A stretch of DNA of 64,000 bases from JAKAGZ01 sp035266865 (GTDB taxonomy: Bacteria > Bacteroidota > Ignavibacteria > Ignavibacteriales > Ignavibacteriaceae). The notes under the pieces are model-generated. The model saw only the letters and a list, made by a program, of their open reading frames with translations. It did not search any database and was not told the DNA's origin. Of this stretch, positions 37,409 through 47,399 are shown piece by piece. Numbering within the stretch: the stretch's first letter is position 1; every line of letters begins with the position of its first letter. The DNA lies in the NCBI GenBank assembly GCA_035266865.1, contig DATFMR010000011.1, positions 1-64,000 on the forward strand, given 5' to 3'. The position numbers and the translations under genes are program-made.

Positions 37409-38220
37409 TGACTGCATTAGAAAAGCTGAAACTAAAAAATGAGCGGAATAAATTTATCTGTGTTGGTCTTGATACCGATATAAATAAAATCCCGGAACAT
37501 TTAAAAAATTTTTCTAATCCAATTTTAGAATTCAACAAATCTATAATTGAAGCCACCACTGATTATGCGGCAGCTTATAAAATAAATTTTGCTTTCTATG
37601 AAAAAGATGGCGAAAAAGGTTTTGATAATATCCTGAAAACTATTGAACTTATTCCTAATGATGTTTTAATCATCGCGGATGCAAAAAGGGGAGATATTGG
37701 AAATACATCCCAGATGTATGCAGATGCAATTTATGATTACTTCAAATGTGATAGCCTGACTCTTCACCCATATATGGGGCGCGATTCTGTTATTCCGTTT
37801 TTAGCAAGAAATGACAAACTTAATTTTATTCTTGCTTTAACATCAAATCCCGGATCAGCTGATTTTGAAAAATTAGAATTAGAGGATGGAACATTTCTTT
37901 TTCAAAAAGTTATTTCAAAAGTTAAAGAATGGAATGTAAATGAAAATTGTGGAATTGTATTCGGTGCTACAAAAAGTAGTGATTTAAATAACAACATGGG
38001 GTTGATTTCAAATCTGCCGGTTCTTTTGCCTGGTGTAGGCGCGCAGGGAGGAAGCCTTGAGGATGTAGTGAGTGTATTCAAATCAAAATCCAGGAAAAAT
38101 TATATAATTAACAGCAGCAGGGGAATTATATATAAAGGCAGTGGTAAAGATTTTGCATTTGTTGCCAGGACTGAAATTATTGCGTTAAATGAACGGGTTA
38201 AAGAAATTCTGAATAAATAA
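37408..38220 (+). CDS. pyrF: Orotidine 5'-phosphate decarboxylase
   Basis: A 270-residue enzyme for the last step of UMP synthesis. The order of motifs fits the longer (type 2) bacterial form: ICVGLDTDINKIP, FNKSIIEATTDYAAAYKIN, and the catalytic DAKRGDIGNTSQMYADAI with Lys/Asp residues, then LLPGVGAQGG and INSSRGIIY for phosphate binding. Its ATG overlaps the last base of the dcd remnant, so the two were once probably co-translated. pyrG is 10 kb upstream. Confidence 0.95.
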   Translation: MTALEKLKLKNERNKFICVGLDTDINKIPEHLKNFSNPILEFNKSIIEATTDYAAAYKINFAFYEKDGEKGFDNILKTIELIPNDVLIIADAKRGDIGNTSQMYADAIYDYFKCDSLTLHPYMGRDSVIPFLARNDKLNFILALTSNPGSADFEKLELEDGTFLFQKVISKVKEWNVNENCGIVFGATKSSDLNNNMGLISNLPVLLPGVGAQGGSLEDVVSVFKSKSRKNYIINSSRGIIYKGSGKDFAFVARTEIIALNERVKEILNK

Positions 38221-38417
38221 ATGTTAAATATGAGTTAAAATCTTCATTAACAATAATTTACATAAATAATAGATCTCGCTTTAAAGATCAGCATATTACT
38301 AAAAATCTGGTCAAATCTATGAAAAATTCTGCTTAATTCATTAAATTAAAAAAAATCGGCTGAAATTAATGCCATCATTATTTCTAATTCAGTGATTATT
38401 AAAAAAATTGTATAGCA

Positions 38418-39899
38418 GTGGGGACAACAAAAAAAATACAGGAAAGATTCTTATACAAAATCTGGAAAGAACAACTTCAGAATATTCCAATAAAGTCGCA
38501 AGATGAAAAAATTGTTGAAGTTATTGATCCGGGTGCAGAAAACCACGATAAGGAAGGACCGGATTTTGTAAATGCCAGGGTTCAGATAGGAAATATAAAA
38601 TACCAGGGCGACATTGAGATTGACAATTACCATTCAGACTGGAAACTTCACGGACACAACTTCAATAAAAACTACAACAAAGTTATTCTTCACGTAATCT
38701 TTAGCCGGGATTCAAATCAAAAATTCGTATTCTCGAGAGATGGGAGGAAAATTCCCAATATAACAATTGGTGATTTTATTAAAGCTGATTTAAAAGAATC
38801 TATACAAAAATCTATTTTGCAGGAAAGAGAAGCGAGATTACGTCGCATACCATGTTTCGAAGTTTCAAACAAGGTGGAAGAGGAATACAAAACGGCTTTT
38901 GTTAAAAAACTTGGTAAGGAAAGGTTTATAAATAGATGCCAAAGAATGCTAAACAGGTTGAAAGAACTTGTATATCTAAATGAATTAAATCTTAAAGAAC
39001 CAGTAGTCAGATATGACCTTGATAAAAAATTTGTTAATAGAAAATTCTCTTATGAGGACTTTTCAAACCCACAACTTTGGGAACAGCTATTTTATGAATC
39101 AATTTTTGAAGCTCTTGGGTATACAAGAAATAAAGATATAATGAGAAAACTTGCTCGTTCAGTGGATCTTAATTGGCTAAAAGAATTTAGTAAGAATGAA
39201 AATAGTTTATTACAATTGGAATCAATATTTTTTAACATTTCTGGATTGATACCGTCAAGTAATAAGTTTGAGGATGAAGAAACTTCCGTTTATGTACGCA
39301 AATTAATTGAAGAGTGGGATAATTTAAAACCTAATTATGACGGGAAATTGCTATATAAAACCCACTGGCATTTTGCAAAACTTCGTCCTCCAAACTTCCC
39401 AGTAATAAGAATTTCCGGAGGAATTAGAATATTATTAAAAATTATTAATGAAAAGCTGGTTAAAAATATATTTGATAAATTTGAGAAAGATACGGATAAA
39501 GAGCATCTGGCATCCTTTTTAAGAGATAGTTTCATTATAAAAAGCGATGGATTCTGGAGCCATCATTTTGTATTTGAGAAACAAGGAAAAGGTAAAATAA
39601 AATATTTTGTAGGACTTTCCAGGGCTGATGACATAATAATTAATATTGTATTTCCAATAGTTTCAATTTATTTTGAAATTTTTGGTCGAAAAAATCTTTC
39701 TGAAAAAGTATTTAGTTTTTATTCAACTTACACACAAAAAGGTGAAAACCATATTGTTACAAACATGATTAATTCATTGAGTCTGCAAAGCAGTGAAAGC
39801 TACAGTCTAATGCATCAGGGGTTAATAAATTTATACAGAAACTATTGTTCTAAAGACCAGTGCCTGACGTGTGAGATAGGAAAAGAAGTTTTTAATTAA
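38418..39899 (+). CDS. DUF2851 family protein
   Basis: A 493-residue protein of the DUF2851 family, found mainly in Bacteroidota/Chlorobi, with no known function. The N-terminal half carries the family-like stretch GAENHDKEGPDFVNARVQIG and GDIEIDNYHSDWKLHGH, which has the look of a nuclease-like core (Glu, Asp, His in order) but this is inference. Near the C-terminus CSKDQCLTCEIG contains three Cys that could bind metal. It uses a GTG start (38418). It converges with the DUF151 gene, overlapping by four bases. Confidence 0.75.
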   Translation: MGTTKKIQERFLYKIWKEQLQNIPIKSQDEKIVEVIDPGAENHDKEGPDFVNARVQIGNIKYQGDIEIDNYHSDWKLHGHNFNKNYNKVILHVIFSRDSNQKFVFSRDGRKIPNITIGDFIKADLKESIQKSILQEREARLRRIPCFEVSNKVEEEYKTAFVKKLGKERFINRCQRMLNRLKELVYLNELNLKEPVVRYDLDKKFVNRKFSYEDFSNPQLWEQLFYESIFEALGYTRNKDIMRKLARSVDLNWLKEFSKNENSLLQLESIFFNISGLIPSSNKFEDEETSVYVRKLIEEWDNLKPNYDGKLLYKTHWHFAKLRPPNFPVIRISGGIRILLKIINEKLVKNIFDKFEKDTDKEHLASFLRDSFIIKSDGFWSHHFVFEKQGKGKIKYFVGLSRADDIIINIVFPIVSIYFEIFGRKNLSEKVFSFYSTYTQKGENHIVTNMINSLSLQSSESYSLMHQGLINLYRNYCSKDQCLTCEIGKEVFN

Positions 39900-40486
39900 T
39901 TATTGTTTGTTAGTCTTTGAATATCATCCCTTAATCTTGCAGCACGCTCATATTCTTCAGATTCAATTGCCTCCCTTAGTTTTGATTGTAATGCTGCTAT
40001 TTTTGCTTCTTTGCTGTTAGCAATTGGTTGCTCGTCTTCTCTTTGACTTGGTGTATAATCTTCTTTTCCGGGCTCTTCGGATGGAATAAATGCCGCAGCA
40101 TCCATTACATTTTCTGCAACATAAATAGGAGCTTGAGATCTAACTGCTAAGGCTATTGCATCACTAGGTCTGGCATCTATTTCGTTTGTTAAAGTGGATA
40201 CTTCCAATATTATTTTTGCGTAAAAAGTATTTTCCCTTAATTCATCGATCACAACTTCTAAGACCAAGGCTCCGATGTTATCAACAATACTTTTAAGAAG
40301 ATCATGAGTTAAAGGGCGAGGAGGTTTAATACCCTCAATTTCTAATGCTATAGCCTGTGCTTCAAATGCTCCAATAATAATCGGCAACCTCCTGCTCCCA
40401 TTAACTTCTTTCAAAAGTATAGCATAAGCCCCTCCAGTAGATGGACTTGAAGATAATCCGAGTATTTCACATTGAATCTTATTCAA
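39896..40486 (-). CDS. Bifunctional nuclease family protein (DUF151) with UVR tail
   Basis: A 196-residue protein. Residues about 1-130 form the DUF151 bifunctional nuclease domain (LPIIIGAFEAQAIALE, PRPLTHDLL, DARPSDAIALAVR, PIYVAE). A charged linker leads to a C-terminal UvrB/UvrC (UVR) motif (KEAKIAALQSKLREAIESEEYERAARLRDDIQRL). This combination is typical of Bacteroidota and plants; activity on RNA and DNA has been reported for the plant relatives. Start is TTG (40484-40486). It lies 18 bases after etfA, on the same strand. Confidence 0.88.
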   Translation of the reverse strand: MNKIQCEILGLSSSPSTGGAYAILLKEVNGSRRLPIIIGAFEAQAIALEIEGIKPPRPLTHDLLKSIVDNIGALVLEVVIDELRENTFYAKIILEVSTLTNEIDARPSDAIALAVRSQAPIYVAENVMDAAAFIPSEEPGKEDYTPSQREDEQPIANSKEAKIAALQSKLREAIESEEYERAARLRDDIQRLTNNN

Positions 40487-40504
40487 AAAATATTACCTAA
40501 TCCT

Positions 40505-41476
40505 TTATGATTTAAGCTTTTTAATCTCTTCAGTTAATGCAGGTAATACTTCAAAAACATCGCCGGCAATCCCGTAATCAGCTACTCCAAAAATTGGAGC
40601 ATCCTTATCTTTATTGATTGCAACTATGTATTTTGATGAAGACATCCCTGCCAGGTGCTGAATTGCTCCTGATATTCCACAAGCTATATAAAGTGAAGGT
40701 GTAACGGTTTTTCCTGTTTGACCTACTTGCTCCCTGTGAGGTCTCCAACCTGCATCAACTGCTGCTCTAGAAGCACCAACTGCTGCACCAAGTGCATCTG
40801 CAAGGTCTTCAACCAGTTTGAAATTTTCAGGTGCTTTTAATCCTCGTCCTCCTGACACAATAATGTCAGCTTCTGCTACATCAAGTTTGCCCTCAGATTT
40901 TTTAAATTCAACCACTTTTGTTGAAAGGTCAGGTGAATCAATATTTTTAACTTGAATATTTGCTTCTCCCGGTGATTGTGATTCTTCAGCAGGAAATACA
41001 TTTGTACGTAATGTAATAACCTTTACTTCACTTTTAGGCTTTACGTCCATTAAAGCTTTTCCCGCATAAATTGGGCGAGTTGCAACAACACTACCATCTT
41101 TTGCTTCAAGATTTATACAATCAACTAGGCAGCCTGCATTTAGTTTTACTGCTACTCTTGGGGAGAGGTCTTTTCCAAGAGCTGTATTTGAAAAAATTAA
41201 ATATTCGGCAGAAACTTCTTTTGCCAGATCTGCAATTCCATTAGTGTATGCATTTGGTGAATAATTTTCAAGATCCGCATTCTTTAGGTGAGAAATTTTC
41301 GAAACACCATATTTTGAAATCTCATTTAATCCGTCAATTTCATTTCCTACTACAACAGTTTGCACGTCCAACCCAAGGTCTTTACCAAGCTTGGCTGCTG
41401 TTGATGTTACTTCGAATGATGATTTTTTTAACTTACCTTCTCTCTGCTCTAATATTGCTAATATTGTGTTTGCCAT
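40505..41476 (-). CDS. etfA: Electron transfer flavoprotein alpha subunit
   Basis: A 323-residue subunit that binds FAD and carries electrons from acyl-CoA and related dehydrogenases. The N-terminal ETF domain precedes the FAD-binding C-terminal domain: VSGGRGLKAPENF, the conserved VGASRAAVDAGW and VGQTGKTVTPSLYIACGISGAIQHLAGM, then AINKDKDAPIFGVADYGI. It is 14 bases downstream of etfB in an etfBA operon. No ETF:quinone oxidoreductase gene is visible in the window. Confidence 0.95.
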   Translation of the reverse strand: MANTILAILEQREGKLKKSSFEVTSTAAKLGKDLGLDVQTVVVGNEIDGLNEISKYGVSKISHLKNADLENYSPNAYTNGIADLAKEVSAEYLIFSNTALGKDLSPRVAVKLNAGCLVDCINLEAKDGSVVATRPIYAGKALMDVKPKSEVKVITLRTNVFPAEESQSPGEANIQVKNIDSPDLSTKVVEFKKSEGKLDVAEADIIVSGGRGLKAPENFKLVEDLADALGAAVGASRAAVDAGWRPHREQVGQTGKTVTPSLYIACGISGAIQHLAGMSSSKYIVAINKDKDAPIFGVADYGIAGDVFEVLPALTEEIKKLKS

Positions 41477-41490
41477 TTTTAAATTCCTTT

Positions 41491-42243
41491 TTAGATAACT
41501 TTTGCTTCTTCTCTTAATAATTTTACTAATTCAGGAACTACACTTTTATCAGTTCCAAGTATTCTGCCTGGCTGTTTTGGTGCAGGTTTTTTAAGACTTA
41601 CCAATTCAGTCAGGTTTTCAAAAGATGCTGCCGGTTTTTCTTCAATAGTTTTCTTTTTGGCAGCCATTATACCTTTAAGAGAAGCATATCTCGGTTCATT
41701 TAGTCCTTTTTGTGCTGTAATTACAGCCGGCAATTTTGATTCAACTATTTCTTTACCACCTTCAATTTCTCTTTCAGCGGTAATCTTATCACCTTCAAGT
41801 TTGAAATCTACAACAACTGAAACACAGCCGTAATCAAGCATAGTTGCAGTAAGTTGACCGGTAATTGAGTTATCAAAATCGACAGATTGTTTTCCAAAAA
41901 ATACTAATTCACATCCCTGTGCTTTTATTTCTTCAGAAAGGGCTTTTGCTATTCCAAAGGAATCTCGTGGATTCTCATCTTTCAGCAAAATTCCCCTATC
42001 AACACCCATTGCGAGGGCTTTTTTAATAGTTTCTTTACTGCTGTCACCGCCAACACTAATTGCAACTACTTCACTATCTTCACCAATTTTTTCCTTAGTT
42101 TTTAAGGCTTCTTCTACAGCAAATTCATCGTATGGATTGATTATATAAGTTACCCCATTTTGATCAATTGCTTTTTCACTTGAATCTATTTTAATCTTTG
42201 TGGCAGTGTCAGGAACATGGCTGACACATACTGCTATTTTCAT
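41491..42243 (-). CDS. etfB: Electron transfer flavoprotein beta subunit
   Basis: A 250-residue partner of EtfA that holds the AMP. It starts MKIAVCVSHVPDTATKIKI, a form typical of ETF beta, and contains INPYDEFAVEEALK, GDSSKETIKKALAMGVDRGILL, the motif DFDNSITGQLTATMLDYGC and LPAVITAQKGLNEPRYASLKGIM (AMP-binding signature). The ATG is preceded by GGAGG-like GGAGGTTAA. It leads the etfBA pair. Confidence 0.95.
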   Translation of the reverse strand: MKIAVCVSHVPDTATKIKIDSSEKAIDQNGVTYIINPYDEFAVEEALKTKEKIGEDSEVVAISVGGDSSKETIKKALAMGVDRGILLKDENPRDSFGIAKALSEEIKAQGCELVFFGKQSVDFDNSITGQLTATMLDYGCVSVVVDFKLEGDKITAEREIEGGKEIVESKLPAVITAQKGLNEPRYASLKGIMAAKKKTIEEKPAASFENLTELVSLKKPAPKQPGRILGTDKSVVPELVKLLREEAKVI

Positions 42244-42397
42244 TTAACCTCCGAAAAATCTTTAATTTTGTTCAAAAAAATAACCATAAATAGCTATAAA
42301 TTCAATTAAGCTATTTTGAACCATACTGTAATAAGAGTAATTTTTGGTGAAAAGATTTTTTCTTTTTATGTTTATTCAAATTTTTTAATTTAATAAT

Positions 42398-42697
42398 ATG
42401 ATTGAAGAAGAAAAGACAAAGCCCGGCGAACCGGGATTAGAAATTCTTGAAGAAACTACAACAACAACCGGTCTTCTAAGCAGGGTTGTGCTGTTTAATG
42501 ACGACTGGCATACATTTGATGAGGTAATCGTACAGCTAATTAAAGCTATACACTGCAGTTTTGAAAAAGCCAGGGCTCATGCTTTTGAAGTGCATATTAA
42601 AGGAAAATCCATAGTTTATAAAGGAGAAATGAAGGAATGCCTGAGAGTTTCCTCGATACTCGAAGAAATATTACTCAAAACAGAAATAATTACATAA
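42398..42697 (+). CDS. clpS: ATP-dependent Clp protease adaptor
   Basis: A 99-residue adaptor that delivers N-end-rule substrates to ClpAP. The core is VVLFNDDWHTFDEVIVQLIKAI, with the NDD substrate-recognition residues, then the helical FEKARAHAFEVHIKGKSIVYKGEMKEC segment. A flexible N-terminal tail of about 30 residues is rich in Thr and Glu. It stands alone between etfB (divergent) and typA. clpA is not in the window. Confidence 0.93.
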   Translation: MIEEEKTKPGEPGLEILEETTTTTGLLSRVVLFNDDWHTFDEVIVQLIKAIHCSFEKARAHAFEVHIKGKSIVYKGEMKECLRVSSILEEILLKTEIIT

Positions 42698-42807
42698 GTA
42701 ATTGTATATTCTCTCTTTCTCCATAATTATCCTGCCTTAAATTCATTGTTTGTACCCCGCTTTCTAAGTATATTTGGGATTCAAATTTAATATTAAAAGG
42801 ACTTTGT

Positions 42808-44655
42808 GTGAAAAATTTCAGGACAGATATTAGGAATATTGCGATTATAGCTCACGTTGATCATGGAAAAACCACTCTTGTTGATCATATGCTTAAGCAA
42901 ACTGGTGTATTCAGGGAAAACCAGCAGGTTGAAACCAGGATTATGGATTCAAATGCACTTGAAAAAGAGAGAGGAATTACGATTCTTGCCAAAAATTTAA
43001 GTGTTACCTACGAAGGAGTGAAAGTTAATATTGTTGATACACCCGGTCACGCGGATTTTGGTGGGGAAGTTGAAAGAACCTTAAGAATGGTTGACGGAGT
43101 GCTTTTATTGGTTGATGCAGCAGAAGGTCCTTTGCCTCAAACAAAATTTGTTCTGAAAAAATCACTTGATCTTGGATTAAAACCGATTGTTGTAATAAAT
43201 AAAATTGATAGAAAAGATGCACGACCCGATGAAGTCTTAAATGAAGTATTCGATTTATTTGTTTCACTTGGCGCATCAGAAGAGCAATTGGACTTTCCGT
43301 ATGTCTGGGCAATTGCAAAACAGGGAATAGCAAAGATTAACTTAGAAGATGAAGGAAAAAATCTATTCCCATTGTTTGATGTAATTTTAAAATCAGTTCC
43401 TTCTCCGGAAAATGAACTCGATAAGCCTTTCCAGATGCTAATTTCAGCAATCGATTATAACGATTATCTTGGAAGAATTGGTATTGGAAGAATAAATAGT
43501 GGCAAATTAATAATGGGTGATAATGTAGTTCTCATTAACCGGGAAGGGGAGAAAACAAATGCAAAAATTACAAAGCTTTATTCTTACCGTGATTTTCATC
43601 GTGTTGAAATAGATGAACTCTCCGCAGGTGACATTGGTGCAATTGCCGGATTGGAAGATGTGAATATTGGGGAAACAATTGCCAGTCCACAAAAACCTGA
43701 AGGGCTCCCATTTGTTGCAATTGATGAGCCGACAATTACAATGAATTTTATTGTAAATAATTCTCCATTTGCCGGACAGGAAGGAAAATATGTAACAACA
43801 AGAAATATTAGCGAAAGACTTTCCAAAGAATTAAAATCAAATGTTAGCTTAAATGTTGAAATGACGGATTCTCCTGATAGCTTTAAAGTAAGCGGAAGAG
43901 GGGAATTACATCTTGCGATATTAGTCGAAAATATGCGACGAGAAGGATACGAGTTTCAGTTAAGTAAGCCACAAGTTATTCAAAAAAGAATTGCTGATGT
44001 TTTATGCGAGCCGGTTGAACACGTTATTATTGATGTTCCTGAAGAATTTGTTGGTATTGTAATTGAAAAACTTGGTAAGAGAAAAGGCGAGATGAAAAAC
44101 ATGCTCACTTTTAATGAAAATACAAGAATTGAATTTATAATTCCTTCACGAGGACTTATTGGTTACCGCGCTGAATTTATGACTGATACGAAAGGAACCG
44201 GAATTCTTCATCATAATTTTCATGCTTATGAACCATATAAAGGAGAAATTCAGCAAAGGCAGCGTGGTGCACTTGTAGCAATGGAAAACGGAATTGCTTC
44301 GGATTATGCAATGTTTAAATTGCAGGAAAGAGCAGTGTTTTTTATTGCAGGCGGTACAAAAGTTTATGAAGGAATGGTGGTTGGTGAGAACTCGCGCGAA
44401 AATGATATGCGGGTTAATGTTACTAAAACAAAGCAGCTTTCTAATATGCGCTCTTCTGGAGCGGATGAAGCAATAAGGCTTGAGCCACCGATCATAATGA
44501 CTTTGGAACAGGCTATTGAATGGATTACTGATGATGAATACGTTGAAGTAACACCGGAAAGTATTCGTATCAGGAAAAAATTCTTAACAGAAATGGATAA
44601 GAAAAATGCTAGGTTAGCGGCAAAACAAAAATCAGAAGAAGCTATTGCTCAATAA
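42808..44655 (+). CDS. typA: Ribosome-binding GTPase TypA/BipA
   Basis: A 615-residue translational GTPase that acts in ribosome assembly and stress adaptation. G motifs are clear: AHVDHGKTTLVDHML (P-loop), RGITI (switch I), DTPGHADFGGEV (G3), NKIDR (G4) and a G5 region. Domains II and III follow, and the C-terminal BipA-specific region includes PSRGLIGYRAEFMTDTKGTGI. The start is GTG (42808). Length is standard. It lies 40 bases upstream of pepD. Confidence 0.96.
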   Translation: MKNFRTDIRNIAIIAHVDHGKTTLVDHMLKQTGVFRENQQVETRIMDSNALEKERGITILAKNLSVTYEGVKVNIVDTPGHADFGGEVERTLRMVDGVLLLVDAAEGPLPQTKFVLKKSLDLGLKPIVVINKIDRKDARPDEVLNEVFDLFVSLGASEEQLDFPYVWAIAKQGIAKINLEDEGKNLFPLFDVILKSVPSPENELDKPFQMLISAIDYNDYLGRIGIGRINSGKLIMGDNVVLINREGEKTNAKITKLYSYRDFHRVEIDELSAGDIGAIAGLEDVNIGETIASPQKPEGLPFVAIDEPTITMNFIVNNSPFAGQEGKYVTTRNISERLSKELKSNVSLNVEMTDSPDSFKVSGRGELHLAILVENMRREGYEFQLSKPQVIQKRIADVLCEPVEHVIIDVPEEFVGIVIEKLGKRKGEMKNMLTFNENTRIEFIIPSRGLIGYRAEFMTDTKGTGILHHNFHAYEPYKGEIQQRQRGALVAMENGIASDYAMFKLQERAVFFIAGGTKVYEGMVVGENSRENDMRVNVTKTKQLSNMRSSGADEAIRLEPPIIMTLEQAIEWITDDEYVEVTPESIRIRKKFLTEMDKKNARLAAKQKSEEAIAQ

Positions 44656-44695
44656 TTTATTGAGGGGAAAATAAATAAAAACAAGAGGTGAAATT

Positions 44696-46162
44696 ATGTC
44701 TGATTCAGCTATTAAAGGTTTGAAACCGGAAATTTTATGGAAGAGATTTTATGAAATCAGCCAGGTTCCCAGGCCTTCAAAAAAAGAAGAAAAAATATTA
44801 GATCATTTAAAAAAACTTGCAGCAGAACTTGGACTTGAATATAAACAGGATAAAGTCGGCAATATTGTATTTAAGGTACCTGCCACAAAAGGTTATGAGA
44901 AATCACCAACTGTTATAATCCAGGGACACGTTGATATGGTTTGTGAAAAAAATAAATCAAAAAAACATGATTTTGAAAATGAACCGATAACTTTGCTAAA
45001 AGAAGATGGATGGATTACTGCGGACGGAACAACTCTTGGTAGCGACAATGGAATTGGTGTTGCTGCAGGATTAGCAGTTGTAACTGATAAAGATGTCGTT
45101 CACGGACCACTTGAATTACTGATGACAGTTGATGAAGAAACCGGGCTTACTGGAGCAACGAATCTTAAAAAAGGAATGATTGAGGGTAAAATATTATTAA
45201 ATCTTGACTCAGAGGAAGACGGGGCTTTTTATGTAGGTTGTTCAGGCGGTGTTGATACAGTTGCAGAATTTAAGCTTGATTTAACAAATGCTCCATCAGG
45301 TACTGAGGCATATAATGTCCTTGTTACAGGGTTAAAAGGTGGGCATAGCGGACTGGATATTCAAGCCGGAAGAGGTAATGCTATAAAAATTCTTGCACGT
45401 GCCTTAAAAGAATTAGAAAAAACAAATTTTGCAGTTTCAACAATAAATGGTGGCAGTTTAAGAAATGCTATTCCAAGAGAAGCTGAAGCTACAATCTTTA
45501 TTAAAAAATCCGATGCAGGAAAAGTAAAGAAAATAATCAATGATTTTTACGGAAAAATATTAAATGAGTTTAAGACAGCAGACGGCGGATTAAAAATTGA
45601 ATTTACAAAAGCAAAAGATCCTGTAAAAAAAGTATTTAAAAAGAAATTCGCACAAACTGTAACTGATACGCTATTAGCATTACCGCACGGTGTAATTGCA
45701 ATGAGCCAGGATATTGAAGGTTTAGTTGAAACGTCAACTAATCTTGCAACAATAATAACTAAAAATAAATCAGTTGTTGTTGGAACAAGCCAGAGAAGTT
45801 CAATAAATAGTGCTAATCAATATATCGCAAAATCAGTAGGCTCGATCTTCAGTCTTGCAGGTGCAAAATACAATACTACAGATGGTTATCCTGGCTGGAA
45901 ACCAAATCTTGATTCTAAAATTCTGAAAATATCAAAAGAGGTATTTCACGGATTATTTAACAAGGAACCTGAAATAAAAGCAATCCATGCTGGTTTGGAA
46001 TGTGGAATTTTAGAAGGGAAAAGTCCGGGACTCGATATGGTTTCATTTGGTCCAACTATCGAAGGAGCACATTCGCCCGATGAAAGAATAAATATTAAAA
46101 CTGTAGAAAAATTCTATGATTTGTTAAAAGGAATTCTTAAAAGAGTTGCAATGCAGAATTAA
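44696..46162 (+). CDS. pepD: Aminoacyl-histidine dipeptidase (beta-Ala-His dipeptidase)
   Basis: A 488-residue M20-family metallopeptidase (PepD, cytosol non-specific dipeptidase) that cleaves Xaa-His and other dipeptides. Metal ligands lie in IIQGHVDMVCEK (His, Asp), GSDNGIGVAAGLAV (bridging Asp), MTVDEETGLTGA (catalytic Glu and ligand Glu), and the dimerisation lid domain holds LVTGLKGGHSGLDIQAGRGN. A final His near GAHSPDERI completes the site. Ribosome site AGAGGTGA precedes the ATG. A strong bidirectional terminator follows. Confidence 0.94.
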   Translation: MSDSAIKGLKPEILWKRFYEISQVPRPSKKEEKILDHLKKLAAELGLEYKQDKVGNIVFKVPATKGYEKSPTVIIQGHVDMVCEKNKSKKHDFENEPITLLKEDGWITADGTTLGSDNGIGVAAGLAVVTDKDVVHGPLELLMTVDEETGLTGATNLKKGMIEGKILLNLDSEEDGAFYVGCSGGVDTVAEFKLDLTNAPSGTEAYNVLVTGLKGGHSGLDIQAGRGNAIKILARALKELEKTNFAVSTINGGSLRNAIPREAEATIFIKKSDAGKVKKIINDFYGKILNEFKTADGGLKIEFTKAKDPVKKVFKKKFAQTVTDTLLALPHGVIAMSQDIEGLVETSTNLATIITKNKSVVVGTSQRSSINSANQYIAKSVGSIFSLAGAKYNTTDGYPGWKPNLDSKILKISKEVFHGLFNKEPEIKAIHAGLECGILEGKSPGLDMVSFGPTIEGAHSPDERINIKTVEKFYDLLKGILKRVAMQN

Positions 46163-46164
46163 TT

Positions 46165-46199
46165 AAAAAAGGGCTGCTAAATTTAGCAGCCCTTTTTTT
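46165..46199 (+). terminator. Strong bidirectional terminator between pepD and the SET gene
   Basis: GGGCTGCTAAA / TTTAGCAGCCC forms an 11-bp palindrome (46171-46192), with seven T after it and six A before it. It can end both the pepD transcript and the convergent SET-domain gene. Confidence 0.92.
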
Positions 46200-46215
46200 A
46201 CAAAATTATTTTTTC

Positions 46216-46626
46216 TTAAACTTCATAAACATTACATCTTCTGCAATTACAATCGTCATATATTTCTTCATACCCATAATCAATTGTAATCTCTTCGCCT
46301 GCTTTTATGCCTCTTACAGTTATTAGTTCCAGTCCAAATTCATCAGCTTCTTCAATATCACAATTATACTCACAATTATGATTTATGTATTTTATCTTTT
46401 TTGTATTAGCTGTGTCTATATAAGTTTCTTCATCATACCAGAAAATGTAAACATTATCCTCCTCTTCTTCTCTTCTCTCACACTCATCACCGGAAATTAT
46501 TTCGCCTGAAATATCCATAATTTTACTATTTGCCGGGATATCTACTGAAGTAAAAATTCCAGCACCGTGTATACCAGAAGATTTTACATAAATAAATTCC
46601 TCAAAATCCTTAAATTGGACATTCAA
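46216..46626 (-). CDS. SET domain-containing protein
   Basis: A 136-residue protein with a compact SET-type lysine methyltransferase fold. Seen: SSGIHGAGIFTSVDIPANSKIMD at the start (the G-x-G motif of SAM binding), KYINHNCEYNCD (the NHxC motif) and GEEITIDYGYEE (ELTxDY motif), then a post-SET-like cluster CNCRRC at the C-terminus. All key motifs are present, so it may be active; the substrate is unknown. Such stand-alone SET proteins are found in bacteria from varied lineages. It is monocistronic and convergent with pepD. Confidence 0.88.
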   Translation of the reverse strand: MNVQFKDFEEFIYVKSSGIHGAGIFTSVDIPANSKIMDISGEIISGDECERREEEEDNVYIFWYDEETYIDTANTKKIKYINHNCEYNCDIEEADEFGLELITVRGIKAGEEITIDYGYEEIYDDCNCRRCNVYEV

Positions 46627-46910
46627 TTTTTAGATACTCCTTGCAATACTATACAGAATTTTATATATCATTTCAAAACAACATCATTTTTTTTGAAATA
46701 ATATGAGTTTGAAATTATTAAATATTATTGGGCTTCTAAAATAGATATAATTTATGATAGTTGGTATTTTATTTACATATCAAAAACTAATTATTAAGAT
46801 TTGTACATTTATTGCCGTGTCAGCTACTGAAGGCAAATTTGATGATGATTTATTAAAATTGTATTATATTGTATAAGCATTTAACCTGAATAAAAATTTT
46901 ATTATAAATT

Positions 46911-47279
46911 ATGGACAAAATAGTATTGGTGGTAGATGATGATAAGGCCAGCCGTGATATTACCAGGTTGTTTTTAAGAGAAATTTGTGAGGTAGAAACA
47001 GCCGAAGATGGTCAAACGGCGATAACAAAAGCATCTGGAAAAAAATTTGATGCTATTTTAATGGATATTGGTCTTGGGAGGGAAATGAATGGGCTTGAAG
47101 CTACAAGAAGAATTCGAAAAATAGAAGGTTATATCGAAGTACCTGTAATTGCTGTGACAGCTTACGCAATGAAAGGTGATAAAGAAGAATTTTTAGAGGC
47201 TGGCTGTACACATTATCTATCAAAGCCATTTGAGAAAGCCATTATTTTATCTTTGATGAAAGATGTACTTTCTATTTAA
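46911..47279 (+). CDS. Single-domain response regulator (CheY-like)
   Basis: A 122-residue receiver domain with no output domain. The acidic pocket is VVDDD (residues 7-11), the phosphoacceptor is Asp52 in ILMDIGLG, the switch Thr is in VIAVTAYA and the Lys in LSKPFEK. It lies 120 bases upstream of a large PAS-domain histidine kinase on the same strand and may be its partner. The output probably works through protein contacts. Confidence 0.9.
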   Translation: MDKIVLVVDDDKASRDITRLFLREICEVETAEDGQTAITKASGKKFDAILMDIGLGREMNGLEATRRIRKIEGYIEVPVIAVTAYAMKGDKEEFLEAGCTHYLSKPFEKAIILSLMKDVLSI

Positions 47280-47399
47280 TTAAAATTCATAGGTCTACTT
47301 AAGGATATAATAGAATTAAGTTTTGCTTTGTTCAAAACTTTAAATTTAAAAATTCCAATCTAAGTTTTTATTTGAAAATTTAACCAAATGTTGTAACAG

